Shown piece after piece: positions 26,151-33,626 of a stretch of DNA of 64,000 bases. The DNA is from Rhinopithecimicrobium faecis (lineage in GTDB: Bacteria; Bacteroidota; Bacteroidia; Sphingobacteriales; Sphingobacteriaceae). The notes below the pieces were generated by a model. The model saw nothing but the letters and a program-made list of their open reading frames with translations, did no database searches and was not told where the DNA came from. The translations under genes and the position numbers were made by a program. Where the stretch lies: assembly GCA_017942165.1 (NCBI GenBank), contig JAGKSB010000011.1, positions 1-64,000 of the forward strand. The letters are read 5' to 3'. Position 1 is the stretch's first letter. Every line of letters begins with the position of its first letter.

Positions 26151-27082
26151 AGAAATGCGATTAAGAGTACAGCTATAACCGCAATGGCTAAGCCTATTTT
26201 ATTTAAACTTGATAATTTTTCTTTAAAAAAGTATACACCGATCAACGCTCCCAGTACGATAACACCAATATTCATCGCCGAAAACACAATCGAAGGATTT
26301 TCCGAAAGCTCCCGATGAGCCTTCATATAACATAGGATATTCGCGAAATTAAAAAAACCTACTGCTAATCCCCATAATAGTGCATTGATAGCTAAGGGCT
26401 GTCGTCGTATTACTAATAGATAACCGAGATATAGGAGCGCTACTAAAAAGGCTCCCACAAAGATAATAAACATCGATGTACTATAGGATACAACCTGCTG
26501 CAGGGCTACTTTTTTAAAAAAAATATCTATTATCCCCATTCCCAAAAAGACAGCTAATGGATATAATAATTGGGTTTTACCAGCATTTGACGCTGACTTA
26601 TGCCAACTTATACAGCAGATAATACTTATTAAGCCTAGAATAAGTCCTAACAAACGAACTCCTGTAAAGCGCTCATCAAATATGAAATAGGCCGCTAGAA
26701 GTGGGATAAATAGGGACATTCTTTGTGCAACTTCCGTTTTCACTAACCCTGCAAATTGCAAAGAACGTGCAATCATAACAAAGATTGTAGGTAATAATAC
26801 CGAGAGGGAGCCATATAAAATCCAAGGTAAAGATGTAAACATCCTATCACCAGTATGGATGGCGCTGCTTGTGATGGCGCTATTTGTAAAGTCTCTCAGG
26901 GTGATTAGTGCCGCTTGGTACAGCGCTGCGACGGAAGGCTGAAGGAATATCCAAGTACATATTATGGCTACTGGATAATTCCAAACAATAAGTTGCTCGG
27001 TATTGACGCCGGCTTGTTTTGCCAATTTTAATAATACTGCCACCGTTACGGAGCAAATAACAGCTAAGAGTACGTATATCAT
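26147..27082 (-). CDS. DMT superfamily (EamA-type) transporter
   Basis: This 311-residue membrane protein has about ten hydrophobic helices in two related halves, the EamA/RhaT layout. Examples are VLLAVICSVTVAVLLKLAK at the start and NIGVIVLGALIGVYFFKEKLSSLNKIGLAIAV near the end; the motif with FKEKLSSLNKIG before the last helix is typical of the family. Substrates of this family are small metabolites and cannot be predicted here. It overlaps yigZ by 4 bases and follows the nuclease gene by 3 bases. Confidence 0.82.
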   Translation of the reverse strand: MIYVLLAVICSVTVAVLLKLAKQAGVNTEQLIVWNYPVAIICTWIFLQPSVAALYQAALITLRDFTNSAITSSAIHTGDRMFTSLPWILYGSLSVLLPTIFVMIARSLQFAGLVKTEVAQRMSLFIPLLAAYFIFDERFTGVRLLGLILGLISIICCISWHKSASNAGKTQLLYPLAVFLGMGIIDIFFKKVALQQVVSYSTSMFIIFVGAFLVALLYLGYLLVIRRQPLAINALLWGLAVGFFNFANILCYMKAHRELSENPSIVFSAMNIGVIVLGALIGVYFFKEKLSSLNKIGLAIAVIAVLLIAFL

Positions 27083-27085
27083 AAT

Positions 27086-27724
27086 TTATTTAATAGTCCA
27101 AAGTCCACGTTGTTTTTCGCGAGCTTCACGCTGCAACTTCAAAAAGTAATCTTTATTGCGAACATTGGGAGGTATAGTCATAGTCTTTGCATAGCCATTT
27201 TTTATTAAATCAGCATTAATAAAATGATCTCCCAGATAGGCATAAGCAAGTATGCGCCCATACTGATCTTGCTTTCCAACATCATAGGTGAGTCTCACGG
27301 TCTTACCCACAAGAAGCTTCGTTAAATATTGCTTTGCCTCTAGGCCATAGAATTGAATCTCTTTGCGTTCAGATTTTGCTGATTCGGGTGCATCAACCCC
27401 AAGAAGCCGTACTCTCCCACCCTTCTTAGACCCATCTTCAATAATAAATGTATCTCCATCTACCACACGGCGTACTTTAAAAAGTTGACCATTATCATTT
27501 GAGCTTCGGGCGTGTTCTTTAGCTGTTGAGCTTCGGGCGTTCTCTTTAGCTGTTGAGCTTCGAACGTTCTCTTTCGTTTCTTTGGAATTACTTCCTGTTA
27601 TTAGATCATTGCTCGTGCCGTAGTCATACGTTTGCGCATGCTCGCTACTACTTTTTACTTGTTTTGTAGTCGCAGGCTGACAGCATTGCAGTAAAATCAA
27701 TAAGGGGAATACATATAATTTCAT
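27086..27724 (-). CDS. Thermonuclease-like lipoprotein with a repeat linker
   Basis: This 212-residue protein begins MKLYVFPLLILLQCC, a lipoprotein-type signal (Cys14/15). It continues with a polar linker holding three 9-residue repeats (about 49-75, units like SSTAKENAR) and ends in a staphylococcal nuclease domain: VVDGDTFIIEDG, RVRLLGVDAPES with the catalytic Arg, and GRILAYAYL. It would cut DNA or RNA in the periplasm or at the surface. I chose the ATG at 27724; the codon three residues earlier is TTG. It is first in the operon with the DMT transporter, yigZ and the nucleoside phosphorylase, which together suggests nucleic-acid scavenging. Confidence 0.82.
   Translation of the reverse strand: MKLYVFPLLILLQCCQPATTKQVKSSSEHAQTYDYGTSNDLITGSNSKETKENVRSSTAKENARSSTAKEHARSSNDNGQLFKVRRVVDGDTFIIEDGSKKGGRVRLLGVDAPESAKSERKEIQFYGLEAKQYLTKLLVGKTVRLTYDVGKQDQYGRILAYAYLGDHFINADLIKNGYAKTMTIPPNVRNKDYFLKLQREAREKQRGLWTIK
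27501..27581 (-). repeat. Three 27-bp tandem repeats inside the nuclease gene
   Basis: The units 27501-27527, 27528-27554 and 27555-27581 each begin GAGCTTCG and stay in frame, each coding for nine residues of the linker between signal and nuclease domain. The first two are nearly identical; the third has diverged. Copy number is probably variable between strains. Confidence 0.85.
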
Positions 27725-28115
27725 ACCCTGCAAAACTACCGATTTCCATGGGCTATTTAAAATAGAATATCCTTACATAATTCTTTTAAAAATAACGTCT
27801 GCTTAGTGGCATTCTGTCAAAAAAAGATAAAAATGAAGAAAATAAAGACAAATAAAAGCTTAAAAACAAGTAAAAAACAGCTATTTTTAACTTCAAAAAA
27901 CATGATTTTTAATCATAAAATAACATTGTTTTTTACAGTATTTTAAAGCAAAATTAACATTATATTTCAAGAAATAAATTGTTAAATTACTGAAAATAAG
28001 TAATTTAATTAAAATCAACAACACTAAAAATAACATAAAATTTAACGCTATTTTTAGTCAAAAAAACGATTGAAATATCTTTAAAAATAGGGTTAAAAAA
28101 ATATTTTTATTTTAC
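27725..28115. other. Very AT-rich gap before the aromatic operon
   Basis: About 390 bases with long A and T runs lie between divergent transcription units. A 37-codon frame at 27833-27946 is Lys-rich but has no support as a gene. The right part leads into the promoter of the aromatic operon. Such a stretch may be bent DNA or a binding region for a nucleoid protein. Confidence 0.5.
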
Positions 28116-28145
28116 TTGGATTATTCAAAAACATTCGTACATTTG
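28116..28145 (+). promoter_or_regulatory. Promoter of the aromatic amino acid operon
   Basis: TTG at 28116-28118 and TACATTTG at 28138-28145 are separated by 19 bases, a full match to the Bacteroidetes consensus (TTG, N19, TAnnTTTG). Transcription should begin near 28150-28152, about 17 bases before the leader-peptide ATG. Confidence 0.75.
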
Positions 28146-28167
28146 AATTATCAGAACGGAACGAAAG

Positions 28168-28233
28168 ATGACAATGAAATATGCATATTGGTTTTTTAAC
28201 TACTTTTATTTTAGCAATAAGAGCCGGGTATAA
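28168..28233 (+). CDS. Phe/Tyr-rich leader peptide of the pheA-aro operon
   Basis: This 21-codon frame (ATG at 28168, TAA at 28231) has aromatic residues at 9 of 21 positions: Tyr5, Tyr7, Trp8, Phe9, Phe10, Tyr12, Phe13, Tyr14 and Phe15. A second ATG lies at 28174. It sits directly downstream of a good promoter, 88 bases before pheA, and its last codons overlap the left arm of an antiterminator hairpin. This is the composition and position of a ribosome-stalling leader such as that of pheA in enteric bacteria. When charged tRNA-Phe or tRNA-Tyr is scarce, ribosomes would stall at codons 9-15 (28192-28212) and leave the antiterminator free to form. I know of no named family for it. Confidence 0.85.
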   Translation: MTMKYAYWFFNYFYFSNKSRV

Positions 28234-28274
28234 TTTGCATTGTTGATAAACGATATTCATTATAAAAGTCCCGG
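28224..28274 (+). promoter_or_regulatory. Antiterminator hairpin of the aromatic attenuator
   Basis: CCGGGTATAAT (28224-28234) pairs with ATTATA (28259-28264) and CCCGG (28270-28274) with a 5-base bulge. An inner stem ATTGTT/AACGAT (28239-28244 and 28249-28254) closes a 4-base loop. The right arm takes up most of the terminator's left arm (28264-28272), so the two structures exclude each other. A ribosome at the leader stop codon (28231-28233) would cover the left arm and favour termination. Confidence 0.8.
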
Positions 28275-28298
28275 TTTAATACTTGGGACTTTTTTTTT
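28264..28298 (+). terminator. Attenuator terminator before pheA
   Basis: AAAAGTCCC (28264-28272) pairs perfectly with GGGACTTTT (28285-28293) around a 12-base loop, and nine T residues run from 28290 to 28298. It is an intrinsic terminator 24 bases before the pheA ATG, with no gene stop before it except that of the leader peptide. Confidence 0.9.
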
Positions 28299-28321
28299 GA
28301 TCAAAAAATATATAAAAAAAG

Positions 28322-29146
28322 ATGAGTTTAAAAGTTGCTATACAAGGTACCCGTGCATCATTTCACGAAGAAGCTGCATTCAAATATTTCGGCGAAGAAA
28401 TTGAAACTATCGAGTGTGACTCCTTCAAAAAAACATGTGAATTATTGAAGCAGAAAAAAACGGACTATGTCGTTATGGCCATTGAAAATTCAATTGCAGG
28501 AAGCTTACTTCCAAACTACAATCTACTTAGGGATTACAAATTCCATATCGTCGGAGAAGTGCATTTGAATATTCAACAGCACCTAATGGCGCTACCGGGA
28601 GTAAAACTTGAAGATATTAGACATATAGAATCTCATCCGATTGCTATCAGACAGTGTGAAGAATATTTAACGGAGTTACAAAACGTAAAAATTTCTGAAG
28701 GCATGGATACCGCAGCCTGTGCTAAGAAAATTGCTGATAATGGACTTAAGGATACGGCTGCCATAGCGGGACAATTAGCGGCAAAAATATACGGTTTAAA
28801 CATCTTAGATCGCCGCATTGAAACAAACAAAAAAAATACTACGCGTTTTTTAATTCTTCAGAATGATATCATAGAACATAAAAATGCCAATAAAGCCAGC
28901 CTCTCCTTCCAAACAGGGAATAATGTCGGCGCTTTAGCAAATATATTACAATGCTTTGCAGAGCAAAATATCAATCTCAGCAAAATTCAATCCATGCCCG
29001 TTATAGGCAAAAGAAATGAATACGATTTCTACGTAGATGTGGAATGGAAAAAACAAGCTGAGTTTGATACCGCAATACGCAAGGTGCTCAAGCATACCAT
29101 CAACTTCAATATCATGGGTGAGTATGTGAAAAATGAAAAGATTTAA
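28322..29146 (+). CDS. pheA: Prephenate dehydratase
   Basis: This 274-residue enzyme converts prephenate to phenylpyruvate, the committed step to phenylalanine. The catalytic domain begins VAIQGTRASFHEEAAFKYFG and includes ENSIAGSLLPNYNLL and the TRF motif (KNTTRFLIL, about 176-184, Thr needed for catalysis). A C-terminal ACT domain (KASLSFQTGNNVGALANILQ, and SKIQSMPVIGKRNEYDFYVD with an ESRP-like turn) binds Phe for feedback inhibition. There is no chorismate mutase domain on this protein; that activity is fused to the next gene. Expression appears to be controlled by the attenuator directly upstream. Confidence 0.95.
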   Translation: MSLKVAIQGTRASFHEEAAFKYFGEEIETIECDSFKKTCELLKQKKTDYVVMAIENSIAGSLLPNYNLLRDYKFHIVGEVHLNIQQHLMALPGVKLEDIRHIESHPIAIRQCEEYLTELQNVKISEGMDTAACAKKIADNGLKDTAAIAGQLAAKIYGLNILDRRIETNKKNTTRFLILQNDIIEHKNANKASLSFQTGNNVGALANILQCFAEQNINLSKIQSMPVIGKRNEYDFYVDVEWKKQAEFDTAIRKVLKHTINFNIMGEYVKNEKI

Positions 29147-29189
29147 GAAGAAAAAATAACCCTATTAACGATAATAAAACCTCAATACA

Positions 29190-30296
29190 ATGAAACATAC
29201 ATTAGATATTATTCCTTTACAAGACTGGTTAAATACGGATGGCAAACCCTTAATTATTGCGGGTCCTTGTAGTGCTGAAACTGAAGAGCAATTAGTTTCT
29301 ACAGCACACTTATTAGCAAACACGGGTAAAGTCAACGTATTACGTGCAGGTATCTGGAAACCACGTACACGTCCAGGAGAATTTGAAGGTATTGGATCTA
29401 TTGGATTAGAGTGGTTAAAAAGAGCGAAAGCGGAGACTGGTTTGTTAACAGCTATTGAAGTAGCTACAGCAAAGCATGTAGAGGAAGCTTTAGCTGCAGG
29501 TGTTGATATATTATGGATTGGTGCACGCTCGACAGCCAACCCATTCACCGTACAAGAAATCGCTGATGCCCTTGTTGGGGTAGATATCCCTGTACTTATT
29601 AAGAATCCTGTAAATCCAGATATTTCCCTTTGGTTAGGTGCATTAGAAAGAATCAACCGTGCTGGAATTAAAAAAATTGGCGCTATTCACCGTGGCTTCT
29701 CTTCTTATGAAAAGACCGCTTTTCGTAATGAACCAATGTGGGATTTAGCAATTCAATTAAAAACATTATGCCCAGACTTACCTGTGATCAACGATCCAAG
29801 TCATATCTGTGGAAATCGTGAACTAATTCCATACATCTCTCAGAAAGCATTAGATATGGATATGCAGGGTTTAATTATCGAATCACATATCGACCCTTCG
29901 GTAGCGTGGACAGATGCGAAACAACAAGTTACTCCTGCAGCCTTATCTGAATTATTAGACAATTTAGCAGCTCGTCAGGCAGCATCTAATGATCCTGCAT
30001 TCGATGATAACTTAGCTACCTTACGTACAGAAATCGATAAATTAGACGATCAGATTATCCAAAAAATTGGCGAACGCATGAAAATTGCTGAAAAAATTGG
30101 CCAATATAAACGCGATAACAATGTCACCATCTTACAAGTATCTCGTTGGGATGAAATCCTTCAAAAACGTACTCAATTAGCTCAAGCGCTAAACTTAGAT
30201 GCTGATTTCGCAAAGAAATTTTTAGAATTAGTACATAACGAATCTATCCGTAAACAAAATGCGGTGATGAACGTACAACCTACAGCGCAAGCATAA
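29190..30296 (+). CDS. Bifunctional DAHP synthase / chorismate mutase
   Basis: This 368-residue fusion joins the first step of the shikimate pathway to the branch toward Phe and Tyr. Residues 1-265 form a type I-beta DAHP synthase barrel (PLIIAGPCSAETEEQL, LRAGIWKPRTRPGEFEGIG, GAIHRGFSSYEKTAFRNEP, VINDPSHICGNRELI). Residues 275-360 form an AroQ-type chorismate mutase helix bundle (LRTEIDKLDDQIIQKIGERM, IAEKIGQYKRDNNVTI). In related fusions the mutase domain also passes feedback inhibition to the synthase. It lies 43 bases after pheA, and its TAA overlaps the ATG of aroA by one base. Confidence 0.95.
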   Translation: MKHTLDIIPLQDWLNTDGKPLIIAGPCSAETEEQLVSTAHLLANTGKVNVLRAGIWKPRTRPGEFEGIGSIGLEWLKRAKAETGLLTAIEVATAKHVEEALAAGVDILWIGARSTANPFTVQEIADALVGVDIPVLIKNPVNPDISLWLGALERINRAGIKKIGAIHRGFSSYEKTAFRNEPMWDLAIQLKTLCPDLPVINDPSHICGNRELIPYISQKALDMDMQGLIIESHIDPSVAWTDAKQQVTPAALSELLDNLAARQAASNDPAFDDNLATLRTEIDKLDDQIIQKIGERMKIAEKIGQYKRDNNVTILQVSRWDEILQKRTQLAQALNLDADFAKKFLELVHNESIRKQNAVMNVQPTAQA

Positions 30297-31600
30297 TGAA
30301 ACAAGCAAGCATTCAGCTTACGCATATTTCAAAGAAAATTAATGGCACGGTTCAACTTACAGGTTCTAAATCTGAGAGTAACCGTGCTCTTATTATACAA
30401 GCTTTAAGTCAAGGGCGCGTAAGCATAGAAAACCTCTCTGAAGCAGCAGATACCGTTACTTTAGAAAAAGCCCTTCAACAAGCACAAGCTGCAGTATCGA
30501 ACACGGCGACTCAGACGAACACGGCGACTTCGGACCAGCAAGATAATGCTACGCCTGTATGGAATACCATTGATATTGGCCCTGCAGGAACTGCCATGCG
30601 CTTCCTGACCTCCTATTTAAATTTAGTACCTGCAAATTTTATTTTGACAGGATCAGAACGGATGCAGCAACGCCCGATAGGAATTCTCGTAGATGCCCTA
30701 AAAACACTCGGCGCAGCAATACAATATGAAGATAAAAATGGCTACCCCCCTTTAAAAATTGAAGGTGGCTTTCTACAAGGCCAAAATAATATCCCCATTC
30801 AAGGGAATATTTCTAGCCAATATATCTCTTCACTACTGCTAGTAGCGTCATCCTTAGAAAAAGGATTAACACTAACTATAGCCGGTGAGCTGACTTCCAA
30901 ACCCTATGTTTCTATGACGCTAGCCATGCTCAATGAAGTAGGTATAGCTTCTTCTTGGTCAGGAGATGAAATTACAATCGCACCACAAGTGCCTTCTAAA
31001 AGCACCCTATTTGTAGAGCCAGATTGGTCTGCTGCATCGTATTGGTACGCCATTGTTGCCCTCTCAGATAATGGACATATCGTCCTTCCGGGATTGAAAA
31101 GACATAGTCTTCAAGGGGATATGGCTATTGTAGATATTATGCAACACTTCGGTGTAGCATCTTCTTTTCAGGAAGATGGTCTACACCTAACACGGGTAGA
31201 TGCCGCTACGGATAAGAAAGAATTTGATTTTAAAGAATGCCCTGACCTTGCCCAGACGGTAGTTGTAGTCGCAGCAGCACGTAAGCAAGACATCACCCTA
31301 ACGGGCCTAGAAACTTTAAAAATTAAAGAAACAAATCGTATTGCAGCATTGCAAAATGAAATTGGTAAATTTGGGGCAAAATTAATTGAAGAGAACCAAG
31401 TATACTACTTAAAGACAGCCGATGTATATGCGCCTGAATCTATAAGCATTCAAACTTATGAGGATCATCGTATGGCTATGGCCTTCGCGCCTTTAGCACT
31501 ATGCTTCCAATCCATCACGATTGAAGAGCCTCAAGTGGTAGAAAAATCATACCCCGACTTTTGGAAACATTTACAAAGTCAAGGTTTTAAGATTAACTAA
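30296..31600 (+). CDS. aroA: 3-phosphoshikimate 1-carboxyvinyltransferase (EPSP synthase)
   Basis: This 434-residue enzyme adds enolpyruvate from PEP to shikimate-3-phosphate. It has LTGSKSESNRALIIQAL (about 21-37, substrate Lys and Arg), IDIGPAGTAMRFLTSYL, RPIGILVDALKTLGA, the SSQYISSLLL block and RIAALQNEIGKFGA. Residues about 62-88 hold an unusual Thr/Asn/Gln-rich insert made by an 18-bp near-repeat; other EPSP synthases are shorter here. GTAMRF in place of the usual GTAxRP-type sequence may influence glyphosate response, but I cannot predict it. The gene overlaps the preceding one by one base. Confidence 0.94.
   Translation: MKQASIQLTHISKKINGTVQLTGSKSESNRALIIQALSQGRVSIENLSEAADTVTLEKALQQAQAAVSNTATQTNTATSDQQDNATPVWNTIDIGPAGTAMRFLTSYLNLVPANFILTGSERMQQRPIGILVDALKTLGAAIQYEDKNGYPPLKIEGGFLQGQNNIPIQGNISSQYISSLLLVASSLEKGLTLTIAGELTSKPYVSMTLAMLNEVGIASSWSGDEITIAPQVPSKSTLFVEPDWSAASYWYAIVALSDNGHIVLPGLKRHSLQGDMAIVDIMQHFGVASSFQEDGLHLTRVDAATDKKEFDFKECPDLAQTVVVVAAARKQDITLTGLETLKIKETNRIAALQNEIGKFGAKLIEENQVYYLKTADVYAPESISIQTYEDHRMAMAFAPLALCFQSITIEEPQVVEKSYPDFWKHLQSQGFKIN
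30498..30529 (+). repeat. Short in-frame tandem repeat in aroA
   Basis: CGAACACGGCGACT occurs at 30498-30511 and 30516-30529, an 18-base period that adds six residues per unit (NTATQT/NTATSD). It creates a low-complexity insert in the first domain of EPSP synthase. Confidence 0.8.
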
Positions 31601-31626
31601 TACGTATTTTATAATATAACTCTTTT

Positions 31627-32733
31627 ATGGCTGGAAATTCTTTTGGCGATCTTTTTAAAATCAGCACCTTTGGCGAATCACACGGTAAAGCCATCGGTGT
31701 AATTATAGATGGATGCCCTCCAAATATTGATATTGACGAAGCATTTATTCAAGCAGAACTAGATAAGCGTAAACCCGGACAGTCCAAAATTACAACACAA
31801 CGTAAGGAGTCCGATACCGCACAGATTCTTTCGGGCGTATTTGAAGGGAAATCTACAGGTACACCAATCGCTATTATTATTCCAAACGAAGATCAACGCT
31901 CTAAAGACTATTCACATATTAAAGATAAATTTAGACCCTCTCACGCGGATTATACGTACCATATGAAATATGGCATCCGTGATTATCGTGGTGGTGGACG
32001 CTCTTCGGCGAGAGAAACTGCCGCACGCGTAGCTGCTGGAGCTATTGCAAAACTCTATCTGAAGAAACATGGTATAGAAATCTTTGCCCATGTCTCTGCT
32101 GTTGGTAAAATTGAAGCCCCAAATGTAGATGCTAGCGACCTATCAGCATTATTAGCTATCCGTGAGGACAATATCGCGCGCTGTGCGGATCCTGCAACGG
32201 CCAAGGAGATGATTGAATTTATCGACGCAGTACGTAAAGATGGCGATACTGTTGGCGGAAAAATAGCTGCCATTATACGAAATGTGCCCGCAGGAATTGG
32301 CGCTCCAGTATTCGATAAGCTCCATGCAGAATTAGCGAAAGCGATGATGAGCATTAATGCTGTTCATGGTTTTGAATATGGATCAGGCTTTGCTGGCTCT
32401 GAAATGAGAGGCTCTGAGCACAATGACCTATTCTTCTCAGAAGACCAAGATCTTCATAAAATGCATACCGCAACAAACTTCTCAGGAGGTATTCAAGGAG
32501 GTATCTCCAATGGTATGGATATCACCTTCCGTACTGCATTTAAGCCTGTAGCAACAATTATGAAAGAGCAACAAACGATTAATGAAGCTGGCCAAGAGAC
32601 CACAATCTCTGGTAAAGGAAGACATGATCCTTGTGTCGTTTCCCGTGCTGTAATTATCGTGGAAGCAATGGCTGCACTCGTCATTACGGATCAACTATTA
32701 AAACAAGCAAGCTACAACAGTGATAAATTCTAA
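31627..32733 (+). CDS. aroC: Chorismate synthase
   Basis: This 368-residue enzyme converts EPSP to chorismate using reduced FMN. The signatures are all present: [19 protein letters not shown] near the N-terminus, [18 protein letters not shown] (about 120-137) and [21 protein letters not shown] near the C-terminus. The length is normal. The 3' end overlaps the start of a ROK kinase gene by 14 bases in a different frame. Within this operon it completes the common pathway to chorismate. Confidence 0.97.
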   Translation: MAGNSFGDLFKISTFGESHGKAIGVIIDGCPPNIDIDEAFIQAELDKRKPGQSKITTQRKESDTAQILSGVFEGKSTGTPIAIIIPNEDQRSKDYSHIKDKFRPSHADYTYHMKYGIRDYRGGGRSSARETAARVAAGAIAKLYLKKHGIEIFAHVSAVGKIEAPNVDASDLSALLAIREDNIARCADPATAKEMIEFIDAVRKDGDTVGGKIAAIIRNVPAGIGAPVFDKLHAELAKAMMSINAVHGFEYGSGFAGSEMRGSEHNDLFFSEDQDLHKMHTATNFSGGIQGGISNGMDITFRTAFKPVATIMKEQQTINEAGQETTISGKGRHDPCVVSRAVIIVEAMAALVITDQLLKQASYNSDKF

Positions 32734-33607
32734 GTTTATACTTGCAGCAGATATCGGTGGAACACATATCACATCAGCGGTCGTAAGTACCGCTGATTGG
32801 TCTATTATTCCAGCTACCGAAGCGCGTCATTCTGTAGCTTCAGCAGAAGATGCTAAATCGATTTTTCAGGATTGGAAAACGGCACTATCGAGCTCCTTAA
32901 GTCAATTTAAAAACTCGGAGCCTAAGGGACAAATTAGCTCTTTAGGAATCGCTATGCCAGGACCTTTTGATTACAGTAAAGGGATTTCTTATATGCAGGG
33001 TCAAGGGAAGTATGACAGCCTCTACGGGATAGCAATCCTTGAGAGACTGCAAGAAGCCCTCAACCTACCAGGGCTAACGATTCATTTTATAAATGATGCC
33101 GCAGCATTCTTGCAAGGGGAAATCTTCACGCAGCAGCTTAACCACACAGACCGTGTCCTCGGTATTACCCTGGGTACAGGACTAGGCTCTGCAAGCTGGC
33201 AACGTGGACAGAAAGCGCAAGATGCAGCCCTTTGGGATAGCCCTTATAAAGGGGGAATATTTGAAGAATACCTCACTACACGTTGGTTTACCTCAACATT
33301 TGAAAAACAGACAGGTATTCGATGTAGCGGCCTTAAGGAGATTCTTCAGGAGCAGCATGCGCATCCCTACTTACCAGAACTTCTTGAAAACTATAGCCTT
33401 CACTTAACGGATTTTTTAGCTTTTTTTGCTGCCCGTGAGCAATGTACACGCTTTGTTATAGGCGGAAATATTGGAAAGATTATTCCTCAACTTATTAAAG
33501 CCAATGAAAAAGCCTTTTCACCTTACCAACTTTATAGTAGTCAGCTAGCTGAAAAGGCTGCGATAATCGGCGCTTCGACCATCTTTGAAGAGTCATTCGA
33601 CAGGTAA
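32720..33607 (+). CDS. ROK family sugar kinase-like protein, GTG start
   Basis: This 295-residue protein has the ATP loop [15 protein letters not shown] (about 8-22), a GPF motif, the catalytic Asp in [13 protein letters not shown] (about 115-127) and [13 protein letters not shown]. It lacks the Cys-rich zinc motif of classical ROK kinases and repressors; the corresponding place reads [12 protein letters not shown]. It also lacks the N-terminal helix-turn-helix of ROK repressors, so a glucokinase-like role is more likely than regulation. The start is GTG at 32720, inside aroC (14-base overlap), so translation is probably coupled. Why a sugar kinase belongs to this operon is unclear. Confidence 0.82.
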   Translation: MINSKFILAADIGGTHITSAVVSTADWSIIPATEARHSVASAEDAKSIFQDWKTALSSSLSQFKNSEPKGQISSLGIAMPGPFDYSKGISYMQGQGKYDSLYGIAILERLQEALNLPGLTIHFINDAAAFLQGEIFTQQLNHTDRVLGITLGTGLGSASWQRGQKAQDAALWDSPYKGGIFEEYLTTRWFTSTFEKQTGIRCSGLKEILQEQHAHPYLPELLENYSLHLTDFLAFFAAREQCTRFVIGGNIGKIIPQLIKANEKAFSPYQLYSSQLAEKAAIIGASTIFEESFDR

Positions 33608-33622
33608 TATGTCGAATGACTC
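33590..33622. terminator. Hairpin between the convergent ROK and E1 genes
   Basis: GAGTCATTCGACA (33590-33602) pairs perfectly with TGTCGAATGACTC (33610-33622) around a 7-base loop. The left arm includes the last codons of the ROK gene. There is no strong U-run on either side, so it may be a factor-assisted terminator or a 3' stabiliser. Confidence 0.5.
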
Positions 33623-33626
33623 CACG

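Noticed and set aside
27501..27581. Three regular 27-bp repeats considered as a CRISPR-like array
   Set aside because: The repeats are directly adjacent with no spacers, stay in frame and lie inside a nuclease gene; no cas genes are present.
27833..27946. A 37-codon Lys-rich frame in the gap before the aromatic operon
   Set aside because: The composition follows from A/T runs, there is no promoter or conserved feature, and it ends well before the real promoter at 28116.
28168..28298. The attenuator as a tryptophan (trp) leader
   Set aside because: There is only one Trp codon, against eight Phe/Tyr codons, and the downstream genes are pheA and common-pathway genes, not trp genes.
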